64,000 nt of DNA from assembly GCF_000165485.1 (NCBI RefSeq), contig NC_014623.1, positions 1,631,501 through 1,695,500 on the forward strand, read 5' to 3'. The notes under the pieces are model-generated. The model saw nothing but the letters and a program-made list of their open reading frames with translations. It was not told the DNA's origin and did no database searches. Positions 1 through 9,700 of this stretch are shown here, in pieces. The stretch comes from Stigmatella aurantiaca DW4/3-1. Its GTDB lineage: Bacteria; Myxococcota; Myxococcia; Myxococcales; Myxococcaceae. Made by a program: the position numbers and the translations under genes. The number at the start of each line of letters is the position of its first letter. Positions within the stretch are counted from its first letter, which is position 1.

Positions 1-390
1 GTCGCGTGCGTGCAGGTAGCGCCCCGCGGCATTCGCCTGCCAGACCTCGACCAACGCGTGACGGACGGGCCGTCCGTTTTCGTCGAGCACGCGGCCACTG
101 ACGATGAGCCGCTCCCCTTGGGGGGCGCCCGCGTGGCCTTGGGTCAGGTCGTCCTCGTGCTCTCCGAGGATGGTGCGTGAGAAGGCCGGGCCGGTGAGTT
201 CCGACGGCGTCGCCGGGATGCGGACCAACGGCTGTGTGGGGCCGCGCAGCAGGGTCGACTGGTAGGGCTCGAACACGTAGTCCGGCTGGGTGTTCCAGAA
301 AGGACGCCGGTAGCCGGGCAGGGGCTCGGGCGGAAGCGGGTTGCGCGGCAGGGCACCCGGGGCGTTCTGTGGTGGCTTGTCTCGGTTCAT
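1..390 (-). CDS. pcaH: Protocatechuate 3,4-dioxygenase beta subunit (partial, 3' end outside window)
   Basis: The 130 N-terminal residues are present; the gene continues past the left edge. The visible part reads as the PcaH N-terminus: a Pro-rich lead, then SELTGP near residue 73, GERLIVSGRVLDENGRPV, and LVEVWQANAAGRY close to the cut. PcaH with PcaG forms the non-haem Fe(III) dioxygenase that opens protocatechuate to beta-carboxy-muconate. The iron ligands (two Tyr, two His) lie in the missing half, so activity cannot be judged. It starts 8 nt after pcaF, as the last visible gene of the pcaIJF-H operon; pcaG is expected next, outside the window. Confidence 0.93.
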   Translation of the reverse strand, partial: MNRDKPPQNAPGALPRNPLPPEPLPGYRRPFWNTQPDYVFEPYQSTLLRGPTQPLVRIPATPSELTGPAFSRTILGEHEDDLTQGHAGAPQGERLIVSGRVLDENGRPVRHALVEVWQANAAGRYLHARD

Positions 391-398
391 GGGGCTCC

Positions 399-1607
399 TC
401 AGACGCGTTCCATGGCCAATGCGATGCCCTGGCCGACACCGATGCACATCGTGACCAGCGCACGCCGACCGTTGCTCACGTGCAGTTGATGACAGGCGGT
501 CAGGGCCAGCCGCGCGCCGCTCATGCCGAGAGGATGGCCCAGGGCGATCGCGCCGCCGTTGGGATTGACGTGCTCTGCGTCGTCGGGAAGGCCAAGCTGG
601 CGCAGGCAGGCGAGTGCCTGCGCGGCGAAGGCCTCGTTGAGTTCGACGACGTCGAAGTCGCTCATCGCCATGCCGAGCCGCGCGAGCAGCTTCCGGGTTG
701 CTGGCACCGGACCGATGCCCATCGTCCGCGGTGGCACGCCGGCGGTGGCCATGCCGAGGACGCGCGCCCTCGGCGTCAGGCCAAACCGCGCCACCGCGGC
801 TTCGGAGGCAATGATCATCGCGGCTGCGCCGTCGTTGATGCCTGAGGCGTTGCCGGCGGTGACCGTCCCCGGCTCGCGGAACGGCGTCTTGAGCTTGGCC
901 AGCCCTTCAAGCGTCGTCTCCGGACGCGGATGTTCGTCCACCAGCAGCTCGATCGTTTCCCCGCGCTTCTGGCCCTGAACCATCACGGGGATGATCTCCT
1001 GGGAGAAATAGCCGGACGCCTGCGCACGTTGGGCCCGCTGCTGGCTGCGGAAAGCGAACGCGTCTTGATCCTTGCGGCCGATGCCGTAGTCGGTGGCGAC
1101 GTTCTCCCCGGTCTCGGGCATGGAGTCGGTGCCGTAGAGCGAATGCATCTTCGGATTGACGAAGCGCCAGCCCATGGTGGTGTCCTCCAGGGTCTGGGCG
1201 CGGCCGAAGGCGCTGTCGGCCTTGCCGACGACGAGCGGAGCACGGGTCATCGACTCGACACCGCCAGCGATCGCGAGTTCGATTTCGCCAGCAAGGATCG
1301 CGCGCGCGGCGCTGCCGACGGCGTCGAGACCCGAGCCGCACAGGCGGTTGAGGGTGGTTCCGGGCACGTGGGGCGGGAGGCCAGCGAGGAGCAGGCCCAT
1401 GCGCGCAACGTTGCGATTGTCCTCGCCGGCCTGGTTGGCGCAGCCGTAGAAGACGTCGTCGATGGCCTCAGGGTCGAGCCGTGGGTTGCGTGCCAGCAGC
1501 GCTCGCATGGGCACGGCGGCCAGGTCGTCGGCACGAAGGCTTGCCAGGATTCCGCCGTAGCGGCCGATGGGCGTGCGGACGGCGTCACAGAGGAAGGCCG
1601 CGCTCAT
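399..1607 (-). CDS. pcaF: Beta-ketoadipyl-CoA thiolase
   Basis: A 402-residue thiolase for the last step of the beta-ketoadipate pathway, cleaving 3-oxoadipyl-CoA to succinyl-CoA and acetyl-CoA. The nucleophilic Cys90 lies in [14 protein letters not shown], His358 in ALGHPLG and the second catalytic Cys388 in MCIGVGQG; the length is normal for the family. The reading frame stays open further upstream, but the real start is the ATG at 1607 ([15 protein letters not shown]), which overlaps the pcaJ stop as ATGA. This implies translational coupling. Other acyl-CoA thiolases look similar; the neighbouring CoA-transferase and pcaH genes decide the assignment. Confidence 0.93.
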   Translation of the reverse strand: MSAAFLCDAVRTPIGRYGGILASLRADDLAAVPMRALLARNPRLDPEAIDDVFYGCANQAGEDNRNVARMGLLLAGLPPHVPGTTLNRLCGSGLDAVGSAARAILAGEIELAIAGGVESMTRAPLVVGKADSAFGRAQTLEDTTMGWRFVNPKMHSLYGTDSMPETGENVATDYGIGRKDQDAFAFRSQQRAQRAQASGYFSQEIIPVMVQGQKRGETIELLVDEHPRPETTLEGLAKLKTPFREPGTVTAGNASGINDGAAAMIIASEAAVARFGLTPRARVLGMATAGVPPRTMGIGPVPATRKLLARLGMAMSDFDVVELNEAFAAQALACLRQLGLPDDAEHVNPNGGAIALGHPLGMSGARLALTACHQLHVSNGRRALVTMCIGVGQGIALAMERV

Positions 1608-2392
1608 GACGCCTCGCCCTCCTGGCCCTTGCCGTGCGCCGCTTGGGTGCGTGCGATCAGCGCCCGGAGCGCCTCCAACTCGTGCGCCTCGGGCGCCCGG
1701 GTCTCCACGACCTTCTCGGCGAAGCGGACCGGCCACCCGGTGGCGGCGGTTACCTGCTCACGGCTCACGCCTGGATGCAGGCTGACCACGGTCAGTTCAC
1801 GCGTCGTCGGATCCGGCTCCATGATGCACAGATCGGTGATGACGGCCGTCGGCCCCTTGCCCTTCAAGCCCAGGCGGTGGCGATGGTCGCCGCCCTCGCC
1901 ATGACCGACCGAGGTCACGAAGTCGAGCTTGCGCACGAAGCCGCGCTTGGACTGCTTGAGGATGAGCAAGACTTCCTTGGCGGAGCCAGCGATCTCCGGT
2001 GCGCCACCCGCCCCCGGCAGGCGCGTCTTCGGCTTCGTGTAGTCTCCAATCACAGTCGTGTTGATGTTGGCGAAACGGTCGATCTGCGCCGCGCCGAGGA
2101 AGCCAACGTCGATGCGCTCGCCCTGCAGCCAGTAGCGGAAGATTTCGGGCGTGGGAACCACCGTATCGGCGGTCTCGGCAAGCTCACCGTCACCGATTGA
2201 CAGCGGCAGCACCGAGGGCTTGGCGCCAATCGGACCGGACTCGTAGATGAGTACCGTTTGGGGCGCGTGCGTCAGCCGCGCGAGATTCGCGGCCGTCGAC
2301 GGCAGGCCGATGCCCACGAAGCAGACCGCACCATCGGGGAGGCGCCGCGCGGCGGCGACGGTCATCATCTCAGAAGTCGAATAGGTGCTCAT
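1604..2392 (-). CDS. pcaJ: 3-oxoadipate CoA-transferase, beta subunit
   Basis: A 262-residue small subunit of the heteromeric CoA-transferase that activates 3-oxoadipate with succinyl-CoA. The active-site Glu is Glu51, in YESGPIGAKP, which matches the SENG region of family I CoA-transferases. A later stretch (residues ~110-125) carries GAAQIDRFANINTTVIG, the usual beta-subunit signature. The frame extends upstream without a stop, but the ATG at 2392 overlaps the pcaI stop by four bases (ATGA), and its own stop overlaps the pcaF start the same way, so all three genes are coupled. Confidence 0.92.
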   Translation of the reverse strand: MSTYSTSEMMTVAAARRLPDGAVCFVGIGLPSTAANLARLTHAPQTVLIYESGPIGAKPSVLPLSIGDGELAETADTVVPTPEIFRYWLQGERIDVGFLGAAQIDRFANINTTVIGDYTKPKTRLPGAGGAPEIAGSAKEVLLILKQSKRGFVRKLDFVTSVGHGEGGDHRHRLGLKGKGPTAVITDLCIMEPDPTTRELTVVSLHPGVSREQVTAATGWPVRFAEKVVETRAPEAHELEALRALIARTQAAHGKGQEGEAS

Positions 2393-3249
2393 GCGGCCCC
2401 CTTCGTGCCCTCGGCGTAGACGGTTCGGAAGCCGTTGAAGTCCTCGGTGTCGCGCACGTGGCGCTGGATCCAGGCGGTGAAGCGCTCCCGGTCGCGGGAG
2501 ATCTCGTCCCAGTCGATGTAGAAGCGGTTGTCGCGCGCGGAATAGCCGTGCGCGTAGGACGGGAATGCCCCACCGGGCACATGGCTCACGGCGTTGACCA
2601 CCCAATTCGGCAGGATGCAGGCATTGGGTGGCGCATCCAGGCGGTCGACGATCTCCTCGACCGTGACGATGACCTTGTCGGCCGCCAGCGCGGCTTCCTT
2701 CTGCACGCCGAGGATGCCCCACAGCAGCACGTTGCCTTTGCGGTCGGCTTTCTGCGCGTGGATCACCGTCACATCCGGCCGCACTGCCGGCGACACGGCC
2801 AGACGCTCACCCGTGAAGGGACACTCGATGAAGCGGATATCCGGGTTGTGTTTCGGCAGGTCGGAGCCCGCGTAGCCTCTGAGGATGCCGAACGGCAGCC
2901 TGGAGGCGCCCGCGGTGTAGGCGTTGGCCATGTCGGCGTGGCTGTGCTCGCGCAGTTCGAGTGGACGCGGCCAGCCGTTCTCGACGGCGTCGCGCAACCG
3001 GTGCAGAGAGCCGACGCCGGGATTGCCTCCCCAGGAGAAGCGCAACGCCTTGGCGCATCCGGCGCCGATCAACTGGTCGTAGATCAGGTCTGGCGTCATG
3101 CGCACCAGGCTCAGGTCACGCCGGCCCTGGCGGATGAGCTCATGCCCCGCCGCCATCGGAATCAGGTGGGTGAACCCCTCCAATGCGACGGTGTCACCGT
3201 CTTTCACCAGGCCGGCGACAGCATCTCGCAATGACAGGATGTCCGCCAT
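2389..3249 (-). CDS. pcaI: 3-oxoadipate CoA-transferase, alpha subunit
   Basis: A 286-residue alpha subunit, of the longer CatI/GctA-like type rather than the ~230-residue PcaI of Pseudomonas. The CoA-binding Gly-rich segment KDGDTVALEGF is at residues 16-26, followed by a family-typical body (HAQKADRKGNVLLWG near residue 165). It is the first gene of the operon, facing away from the IclR regulator across a 216-bp gap that carries operator-like repeats. Glutaconate CoA-transferase subunit A is the nearest alternative; pcaJ, pcaF and pcaH next door favour beta-ketoadipate. Confidence 0.9.
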   Translation of the reverse strand: MADILSLRDAVAGLVKDGDTVALEGFTHLIPMAAGHELIRQGRRDLSLVRMTPDLIYDQLIGAGCAKALRFSWGGNPGVGSLHRLRDAVENGWPRPLELREHSHADMANAYTAGASRLPFGILRGYAGSDLPKHNPDIRFIECPFTGERLAVSPAVRPDVTVIHAQKADRKGNVLLWGILGVQKEAALAADKVIVTVEEIVDRLDAPPNACILPNWVVNAVSHVPGGAFPSYAHGYSARDNRFYIDWDEISRDRERFTAWIQRHVRDTEDFNGFRTVYAEGTKGAA

Positions 3250-3320
3250 TCACAACTCCCCTCACTCATGCCGCATCTGCCGCGGTCCACAAGCGTTGCA
3301 AACTAGAGGGGATGGACCTT

Positions 3321-3356
3321 TTGAACAAGTTCGATTATCGAGTTCCTGTTCGATTA
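3321..3356. promoter_or_regulatory. Candidate PcaR/PcaU-type operator between pcaI and the IclR gene
   Basis: Two copies of GTTCGATTA begin at 3329 and 3348. The first continues as GTTCGATTATCGA, which contains the dyad TCGAT-TATCGA, and is preceded by TTGAAC (3321-3326), an imperfect inverted copy of GTTCGA. IclR-family regulators of beta-ketoadipate genes are known to bind such inverted plus direct repeats, and from memory the Pseudomonas PcaR site starts GTTCGATAATCG. The position, in the only gap between the operon and a divergent IclR gene, fits. Binding itself is inferred. Confidence 0.55.
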
Positions 3357-3465
3357 CCGGTATGATCCCCCATTCATTCAGGCCCGGGGCATGCAACGCG
3401 CCGCGTCACTCCAGCAGGGGCACCTACGCCTCGTTTCTTCTCCGTCCTCTTGTCACGGTCCGCCG

Positions 3466-4284
3466 ATGAGCTTGCCCAAGCCCGAGCCCTCCGAAGCCAA
3501 ACGCATCGCGCTGGTCGCGACAGCGCAAGCTGGCGATCCGAGCTTCATGACATCACTGGCCCGGGGCCTGGCCGTCCTTGGTGCCTTCACCAGCCACAGC
3601 AGGGTGCTGACGGGAGCGGAGCTGGCTCGCGAAACCGGGCTGTCACGCGCCGCGGTGCAGCGGTGTCTGCATACCCTGGAGTTGTTGGGGTACGTCGCTG
3701 CAGAGGGCCGCGGCTACGCGCTGCGGCCTCGCGTGCTCGGGCTGGGTCACGCCTATCTGACCTCAGCGTCGCTCGCCCGCATCGCCCAGCCGGTCCTGGA
3801 CGAGGTGCGGGACCAGCTCAAGGAGTCGTGCTCGTTGGGCGTCCTCGACGACGACGAGTTGCTCTATGTCGCGCGCGCGGAGATCTCGCGCATCATGTCG
3901 ATCTCGCTCCATCCGGGGAGCAGGCTGCCCGCCTACTGCACGTCGATGGGACGCGTTCTTCTCGCGGAGCGTCCGCTGGCCGAGCAGCGGGAGTATCTGA
4001 GGAAGCACCCACGTGCCCAGCTCACGGAGCGCACCTGCATCGACGCTGAGCGGCTTCTGGACATCCTCGCCAAGGTGCGAAAGGACGGCTTCTCTCTGGT
4101 GGATCAAGAGCTTGAGCCCGGCTTGCGTTCGCTCGCGGTGCCCATCCGCAACCAGGTGGGTGAGCTTGTCGCGGCCATCAACGTAGGCACCCAGGCTGCG
4201 CGCATCTCGGCTCGCCAGCTCGTGTCGGTGGCGCTCCCCAGCCTGCGTGCAGCCGCCGAGAAGCTGCGGCTGCAGGTCCCCTAG
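3466..4284 (+). CDS. IclR-family transcriptional regulator, PcaR/PobR-like
   Basis: A 272-residue regulator. An N-terminal winged helix-turn-helix covers residues ~25-85 (SLARGLAVLGAF, then LSRAAVQRCLHTLELLGYV), followed by the IclR effector domain (SISLHPGSRLPAYCTSMGRVLL, later PIRNQVGELVAAINVGT). The lead-in DPSFMTSLARGL is typical of the PcaR/PcaU/PobR subgroup, which senses beta-ketoadipate, protocatechuate or 4-hydroxybenzoate. The ATG at 3466 is chosen because it gives the normal length; an in-frame ATG at 3391 would add 25 residues of unlikely sequence. It is divergent from pcaI and probably controls the pca operon. Confidence 0.85.
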   Translation: MSLPKPEPSEAKRIALVATAQAGDPSFMTSLARGLAVLGAFTSHSRVLTGAELARETGLSRAAVQRCLHTLELLGYVAAEGRGYALRPRVLGLGHAYLTSASLARIAQPVLDEVRDQLKESCSLGVLDDDELLYVARAEISRIMSISLHPGSRLPAYCTSMGRVLLAERPLAEQREYLRKHPRAQLTERTCIDAERLLDILAKVRKDGFSLVDQELEPGLRSLAVPIRNQVGELVAAINVGTQAARISARQLVSVALPSLRAAAEKLRLQVP

Positions 4285-4584
4285 AACACCGGCCGGTTGA
4301 TGTTGCGCGGGCTGCGCAGCGTGGCTTTCACGCGAGGAGACATCCTGGGCTCTTTCGTTGATGACGGGCCTTTGCTGTAGCAACACCAACGCCAACCTTC
4401 ATTCTCTGTAAAATCGGCCCTTTGCGGGGTGCGCACAGCGGGCCTGTTCGCTGGAGCGAATGGGCGCGCCGGTTCCACTGTCCTCGATTCGGACAGCGGG
4501 GCGCTTTACGGTGAACGGCCCACCGGGGGGAAGCGGCCCCGGGGCTTGCCGTCTTCGCGCAGGACGCGCAGGGCGTCCTTCCTG

Positions 4585-4983
4585 GCCGTGGCGGCGCAGC
4601 AACTCGTAGAAATGCACCCGGCTGAGCCCCGAGGCCCGGATCGCGGCCGAGGCGTTCCCCTGGTTCGTTTCCAGCAGCCGCTCCAGGGGCAGGGGAGACA
4701 GCGGGACGCGGGCGCCCAGGTCCTCCAGGATGCGTGAGACGAGCAGCGGCATGTCCTCGGCGCGCTCACGCAGGCTGGGCATGCGCACGCCCAGGGTGCT
4801 CAGGCGGAAGAACAGAGCGGAGCGGAAGCGGCCCCGGTTGACCTCGCGCTCCAGGTCGAACTGGGTGGTGGCGATGACGCGCACATCTACCGTCCGCTCC
4901 TGCACTGCGCCGATGCGGCGGAAGCGCCTGTGCTCCAGGATGCCCAGCAACGTGGCCACGCGCATGGACAGGCTGGAGCCCTC
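4585..4983 (-). pseudogene. Remnant of a sigma-54-dependent activator (bEBP)
   Basis: About 130 codons of an otherwise unremarkable open frame match the second half of an AAA+ sigma-54 activator: FRRIGAVQERTVDVRVIATTQ, then EVNRGRFRSALFFRLS and PSLRERAEDMPLL, and finally a Fis-type helix-turn-helix (SAAIRASGLSRVHFYELLRRHG). The Walker A, GAFTGA and Walker B segments are missing upstream, and the linker between the AAA+ lid and the DNA-binding domain is shortened. No start or signal-input domain can be assigned. It is therefore a decayed fragment, not a functional regulator. The flanks 4285-4584 and 4984-5138 hold nothing recognisable. Confidence 0.7.
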
Positions 4984-5138
4984 CAACCGGCCGAAGCGGG
5001 TACGATGAGAGAGGGGGTGCTCGGCGGGCTCGCCCACCGATGCTATTGGCGAGAGTCGATGAGGTCGCCGTGCGCTAAGTGAGCGAAGAGTTCGACCTTG
5101 CCCGAGCGGGCTTTGGCGCAGCGCCCCCTCTGCGGTGC

Positions 5139-6236
5139 TCAGGCTGTCCGGTACCTCTCGAGCCAGTGGGCGTAGGGGGCCGGCAGCACCCACGAGGCCC
5201 GGTTCACGCCGAGCGTCCTGGCGGCGGCATATGGCCAGTGAGGATCGGCCAGGAGCGCCTTGCCAATCATGACAACGTCTACTTTGCCTTCGCGGATGAG
5301 GTGGTCGGCCTGGGAGGCGTTGGTGATGTTCCAACTGGTCGAGCCCGGAAGCCCAGCTTCGCGGCGCACGCGCTCGGCGAACGGTGCGATGAAGCCCGGA
5401 GCCCAGGGGATGTTGGCTGTTGGTGTCGAGAACCCCATGCTGACATCGATGAAGTCCAGGCCATGGGCCTTGAAGCGCCGGACGAGCTCAATCGACTCCG
5501 CGAGTGTCTCCTCGTCACGCCCGTCGAACTCAATCACCCCGAAGCGCGCGGTGAGGGGCCGATCTTCCGGCCAGACTTCGCGCACTGCCGCGAGCGTCTC
5601 CACGAGGAAACGTCCACGGTTCTCGGCACTGCCGCCATAGGTGTCATCGCGTTGGTTGGCGTGGACCGAGAAGAAGCTCTGGGCCAGATAACCGTGCGCG
5701 AAGTGCAGGACGAGCCAGCGGAAGTCGGCCTCCCGGGCGCGCTTGGCCGCCGCGACGAAGTCCTCGCGCACCCGGACGATGTCCTCCTGGGTCATGGCGC
5801 GAGGTGTCTTCGGCAACCCACCACCGAAGGCGATCGCCGAGGGGGAGAGGGTCTCCCAGCCGCGCGGATCACCCTGGGGGATGTGGTCATCGCCTTCCCA
5901 CGGCCGGTTGGCACTGGCCTTGCGGCCCGCATGGCCAAGCTGGATGCCAGGGACGGCACCGGCTGCCTCGATGCTGCGAACGATCGGCGCGAAGGCCTCG
6001 GCCTGCCCATCACTCCAAAGGCCAGTGCATCCGGGCGTGATCCGGCCCTCGGGGGAGACCGCTGTCGCCTCGGCGATGACCAGACCTGCTCCGCCTCGAG
6101 CGAGGCTGGCGAGGTGCACGTGATGCCAGTCATTGGGGATACCCTCCACGGCCATGTACTGGCACATGGGGGAGGCGGCGATGCGGTTGCGCAACGTCAC
6201 GCCCTTGAGCGTGAAGGGGTCGAAAAGGGTAGGCAT
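5139..6236 (-). CDS. NADH:flavin oxidoreductase, Old Yellow Enzyme family (XenA/YqjM-like)
   Basis: A 365-residue single-domain TIM-barrel flavoprotein that would bind FMN and reduce activated C=C bonds of enones or xenobiotics with NAD(P)H. Evidence: LFDPFTLKGVTLRNRIAASP at the N-terminus with the YqjM-class Cys in PMCQY, the QLGHAGRKAS flavin/substrate segment, LHFAHGYLAQSFFS, and DDTYGGSAENRGRF. The usual HxAHGYL reads HFAHGYL, a mild variant. The start at 6236 matches other family members; 31 upstream codons in frame look non-coding. It stands alone, downstream of the activator remnant. The physiological substrate is unknown. Confidence 0.88.
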   Translation of the reverse strand: MPTLFDPFTLKGVTLRNRIAASPMCQYMAVEGIPNDWHHVHLASLARGGAGLVIAEATAVSPEGRITPGCTGLWSDGQAEAFAPIVRSIEAAGAVPGIQLGHAGRKASANRPWEGDDHIPQGDPRGWETLSPSAIAFGGGLPKTPRAMTQEDIVRVREDFVAAAKRAREADFRWLVLHFAHGYLAQSFFSVHANQRDDTYGGSAENRGRFLVETLAAVREVWPEDRPLTARFGVIEFDGRDEETLAESIELVRRFKAHGLDFIDVSMGFSTPTANIPWAPGFIAPFAERVRREAGLPGSTSWNITNASQADHLIREGKVDVVMIGKALLADPHWPYAAARTLGVNRASWVLPAPYAHWLERYRTA

Positions 6237-6745
6237 AGAGAGAGGGCGCTCCAATTCGTCCAATATAGCGGCTTCAATGGGTATGGCGTGACCATTGTTC
6301 GTCACAAGACGATGGTACGGCTGTCCCAATCGGTGGAGTCAGAATAGACCCATGTCAGGGGCTTCATCGGTGGCCGCCGTCAGACCGCCGATGCCGATAA
6401 GCAAGCTTGTCTGCGGCCGCCGAGGACTTGCCATCGGGCGACACGCCGAGGCGGAGTGAGGGACCTGATGATCTTGCCAGGATGGTAGGCATTGTTGCTG
6501 GAGTCGCTTTTGGGGACGGCCGTGGACGGCACGGCGATGCCTGTTGAATCGACTGTTGGGACACCAAACAAACTCCGCGGACAGACAGAATTCAAAGCCG
6601 GTTCAGGAGCGGAGCCCACTGAGCGCGAAGGGTTCACAGCCATTTGTTAGACGCTCTGATCCCAACGCTTTATACAGACACGCACCCACTGTCCGGTTCT
6701 GCACACTCCCATTCCCACGCCGGACGGCGCGGAAAAGGAAAATTC
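6237..6745. other. Intergenic region without recognisable gene
   Basis: About 500 bases between the OYE gene and the large lipoprotein gene. Short open frames on both strands were read and none resembles a known family or has a convincing ribosome-binding site. A TATATT hexamer at about 6270 (read on the minus strand) could be a -10 for the OYE gene, with no good -35. The right end carries the Shine-Dalgarno sequence of the next gene (GGAAAAGGAAA). Confidence 0.5.
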
Positions 6746-9700
6746 ATGCAGCGTCAAAAACCTTCTTTGCCAGGGACGCCTGGCATTTGCCTAAACAGAT
6801 CCACGCCTACCGCCTCGTCTACCTGCTTCTTGATGGCCGCGGCACTGTTTCTCTGGAGTTGTGCCGCTGAGCCGGAAGTGCAGGACGGCGCGCTTCCAGA
6901 AGAACCCACGCTTGGCCACGTCGAGTCTCCGCTGGTGAACAACGGAGGCTTCGAGAATGGCAGCCTGACCGGCTGGTCGGTGGCCGTCAACCTGAATGGA
7001 AGCGGACTGGGTGCCATCCCTCCGGCCAGTCTTTCCGACCTGCGCCTCAGCTCGGGCGGAAGGCACTTGACCGCGGCGGTGTCCGGCACGACAGAAACGC
7101 AAATTCCGGAAGGCCTCAGCTCCAGCGCAACCCTTCGCTATCCGAAATATGGCCAGTGGTCCGCGGTCATCAATCGAGGGGGGGCTGACTACAATGCCAA
7201 CAGCCTGCGTCAGGCTTTTAGTATCACCAACGCAGACATCGATCCAGCGGACGGAAAGGTGCACATCCGCTTCACGCTCGCGCCGATCTTGGAGAACCCA
7301 GGGCATGATGCCAGCATCCAGCCCTACTACTACGTCGTGCTGCGGAATGTTTCGAAGAACAAGCAGTTGCTCTCGAAATTCGCATACTCGAACCAGCCCG
7401 GCGTGCCGTGGAAGACGGATCCCGCGACCGGGGTTCTTTATACCGACTGGCAGATATTCGATGTGGCCCCTGGGAGCGCGGCGCTCGACATCGGGGACCA
7501 GATCGAACTCACCGTCGTCGCTGCCGGTTGCGCGGCGGGAGGCCACTATGGCCAAGTCTATGTCGACAGCTTTGGTGCGTTTCTTCCAGGCCTGTCGATT
7601 GCCGCGAGTGCCCCAGCCCAGGCCAATGCCGGTAGCAACTTGACATATACCTATTTGGTGAAGAATTCTGGCACGGGCTCGGCCAACAATGTGATCGCCG
7701 TGCAGCCGTTGCCCGCGAATACCACTTTTGTGGGGCTCAGTGCACCGGGAGCGGTCTGCACCACCCCTGCGGTCGGTGCGGCGGGAACGGTCACCTGCAA
7801 CCTGGGCACGGTCAATCCCACCGCGAGCACCACGTTCCAGCTAACCGTGAAGATTGCCGCCTCGGCCACGGGGACCGTGAGCAATGGCAGCTATACGATC
7901 AGCGCAACCAGTGTTTCGCCGCTGATTGGGCCACTGGTCGAGACGGCCATCACTCGAAACGTGGTGTACGCGGATCTGGCGATCGAGAAGAGCGACGGCA
8001 TTGCCGCCATCGGCTGGGGCCAACCCGTTCAATACACCATTCATGTCACGAACACAGGCCCCTCGGCGGTGTCCGGGGCGCGCGTGACGGACACCATGCC
8101 GGCGCAGCTCACCTCCGTCACTTGGACGTGTGCCGCGTCTGGAGCCGGAACCTGCGCCACGGCGGCGGGGACAGGCAACATCAATACGACGGTCAGCCTG
8201 CCGGTCGATGCCAAGGCCACCTTCATCGTGAACGCGCTGGTCGTCGGCGGTTCCGGAAGCGGCAGCCTCTCCAATCTGGCCTCTGTAGCCGCCCCATCGG
8301 GTGTGACCGATAACGACACCACCAACAATCAGGACGTCGACACAGATGCGATCGGAAGTCTGCACACGGTCACCGTGAACAAAGACCCTGCCTTCAACGG
8401 CAGAGGAAGGGTGGTGACCAGTCCGGCGGCCATCAACTGCGATGTGAACTGCGCGAGTGCGGCAGCTCAGTTCATGCAGGGCACCTTGGTGAGCGTCACC
8501 GCGACGGCCGCGCCAGGCGACACGTTCGCCGGTTGGACCGGGGCCTGCACCGGCACCGCCAACCCGTGCAACTTCGTGGTCACAGCGGAGACGGTCATCA
8601 CCGCACGGTTCCTCTCGCCGAAGGCGCCCAATGGGGGTACCTGCTCGAATGCCAATGACTGTGCGAGCGGCGCCTGCGTGGATGGCGTTTGTTGTAACAC
8701 CGCCTGCACGGGGCAGTGCACGGCATGCAACGTCCCGGGCAAGGCCGGGACGTGCTCCCCCGTGACCGGTGCGCCCAGGGGCAACCGTCCGGCATGTGCG
8801 TCCGATGGTTCCGTTTGCGGCGGCACCTGCGATGGTACAGGCGTGAGCTGTTCCTATCCGGCTGCGAGCACCCTGTGCCGCGCGGCGAGCTGCGCTGGCA
8901 ATACCGAAACCCACGCGGCGTTCTGCACGGGCAATGGCTTCTGCCCTGGGGCCACTACCACCCCCTGCAATCCGTTCGTGTGTGGTGCGAACGCCTGTCT
9001 CAACCACTGCGAGACCTTCGCGGATTGCTCCACGGGGAACTACTGCAGTGCGCAGGGCCAGTGTCTGTTCGATACCGAGGCGCCCGTGCTGTCGTTGCCT
9101 TCCTCTCTCATCCTTGAAGCGACAGGTCCCGCGGGTGCCCAGGCGAACTTTGCCGCGACGGCAACCGATGCGGTCACCGGCCAAGTTCCGGTGACCTGCA
9201 CGCCGGCTTCTGGAGGGACCTTCGCGCTCGGCACGACAGCCGTCATCTGCTCCGCGAGCGACCCCTTTGGAAACGCCACGAGTGGCTCTTTCCCCATCAC
9301 GGTGGTGGACACCACGCCCCCGGTCCTGCACATCGAGGGCCCCTCCAGCGTGGAGCACGAGTGCGGTACTCCCTACCTGGATCTGGGAGCTACCGCCTCG
9401 GATATCTGCAGCGGGGACCTGAGTTCCGCCATCGTCACCACCCACGGTGTGAGCGGCTTGGAGGTCGGCACGTACACCGTCCACTACAGCGTCGCGGATG
9501 AGGTGGGCCTCACGGCCTCCGGTAGCCGGGAGGTGACAGTCCAGGACACGCTGGCCCCGGTCATCAGCATGAGCCCTGGCCCCTCCGTCCTCGAATGTTT
9601 CGGTACGCCCTATGAGGATCCAGGCGCCACGGCCGTCGATGCCTGCGCGGGGGACCTGACCTCGAGCCTCATCGTTTCCAACAACCTGGATCAATCCCAC

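Noticed and set aside
1608-1736. N-terminal extension of PcaF and similar long upstream frames of PcaJ, ThrE and the aldo/keto reductase
   Set aside because: These extensions overlap upstream genes or promoters, lack family similarity, and better starts with overlaps or ribosome-binding sites exist.
6364-6643. Short minus-strand frames that might be a transposase remnant
   Set aside because: Read in all frames; no DDE motif, terminal repeats or recognisable transposase segment.
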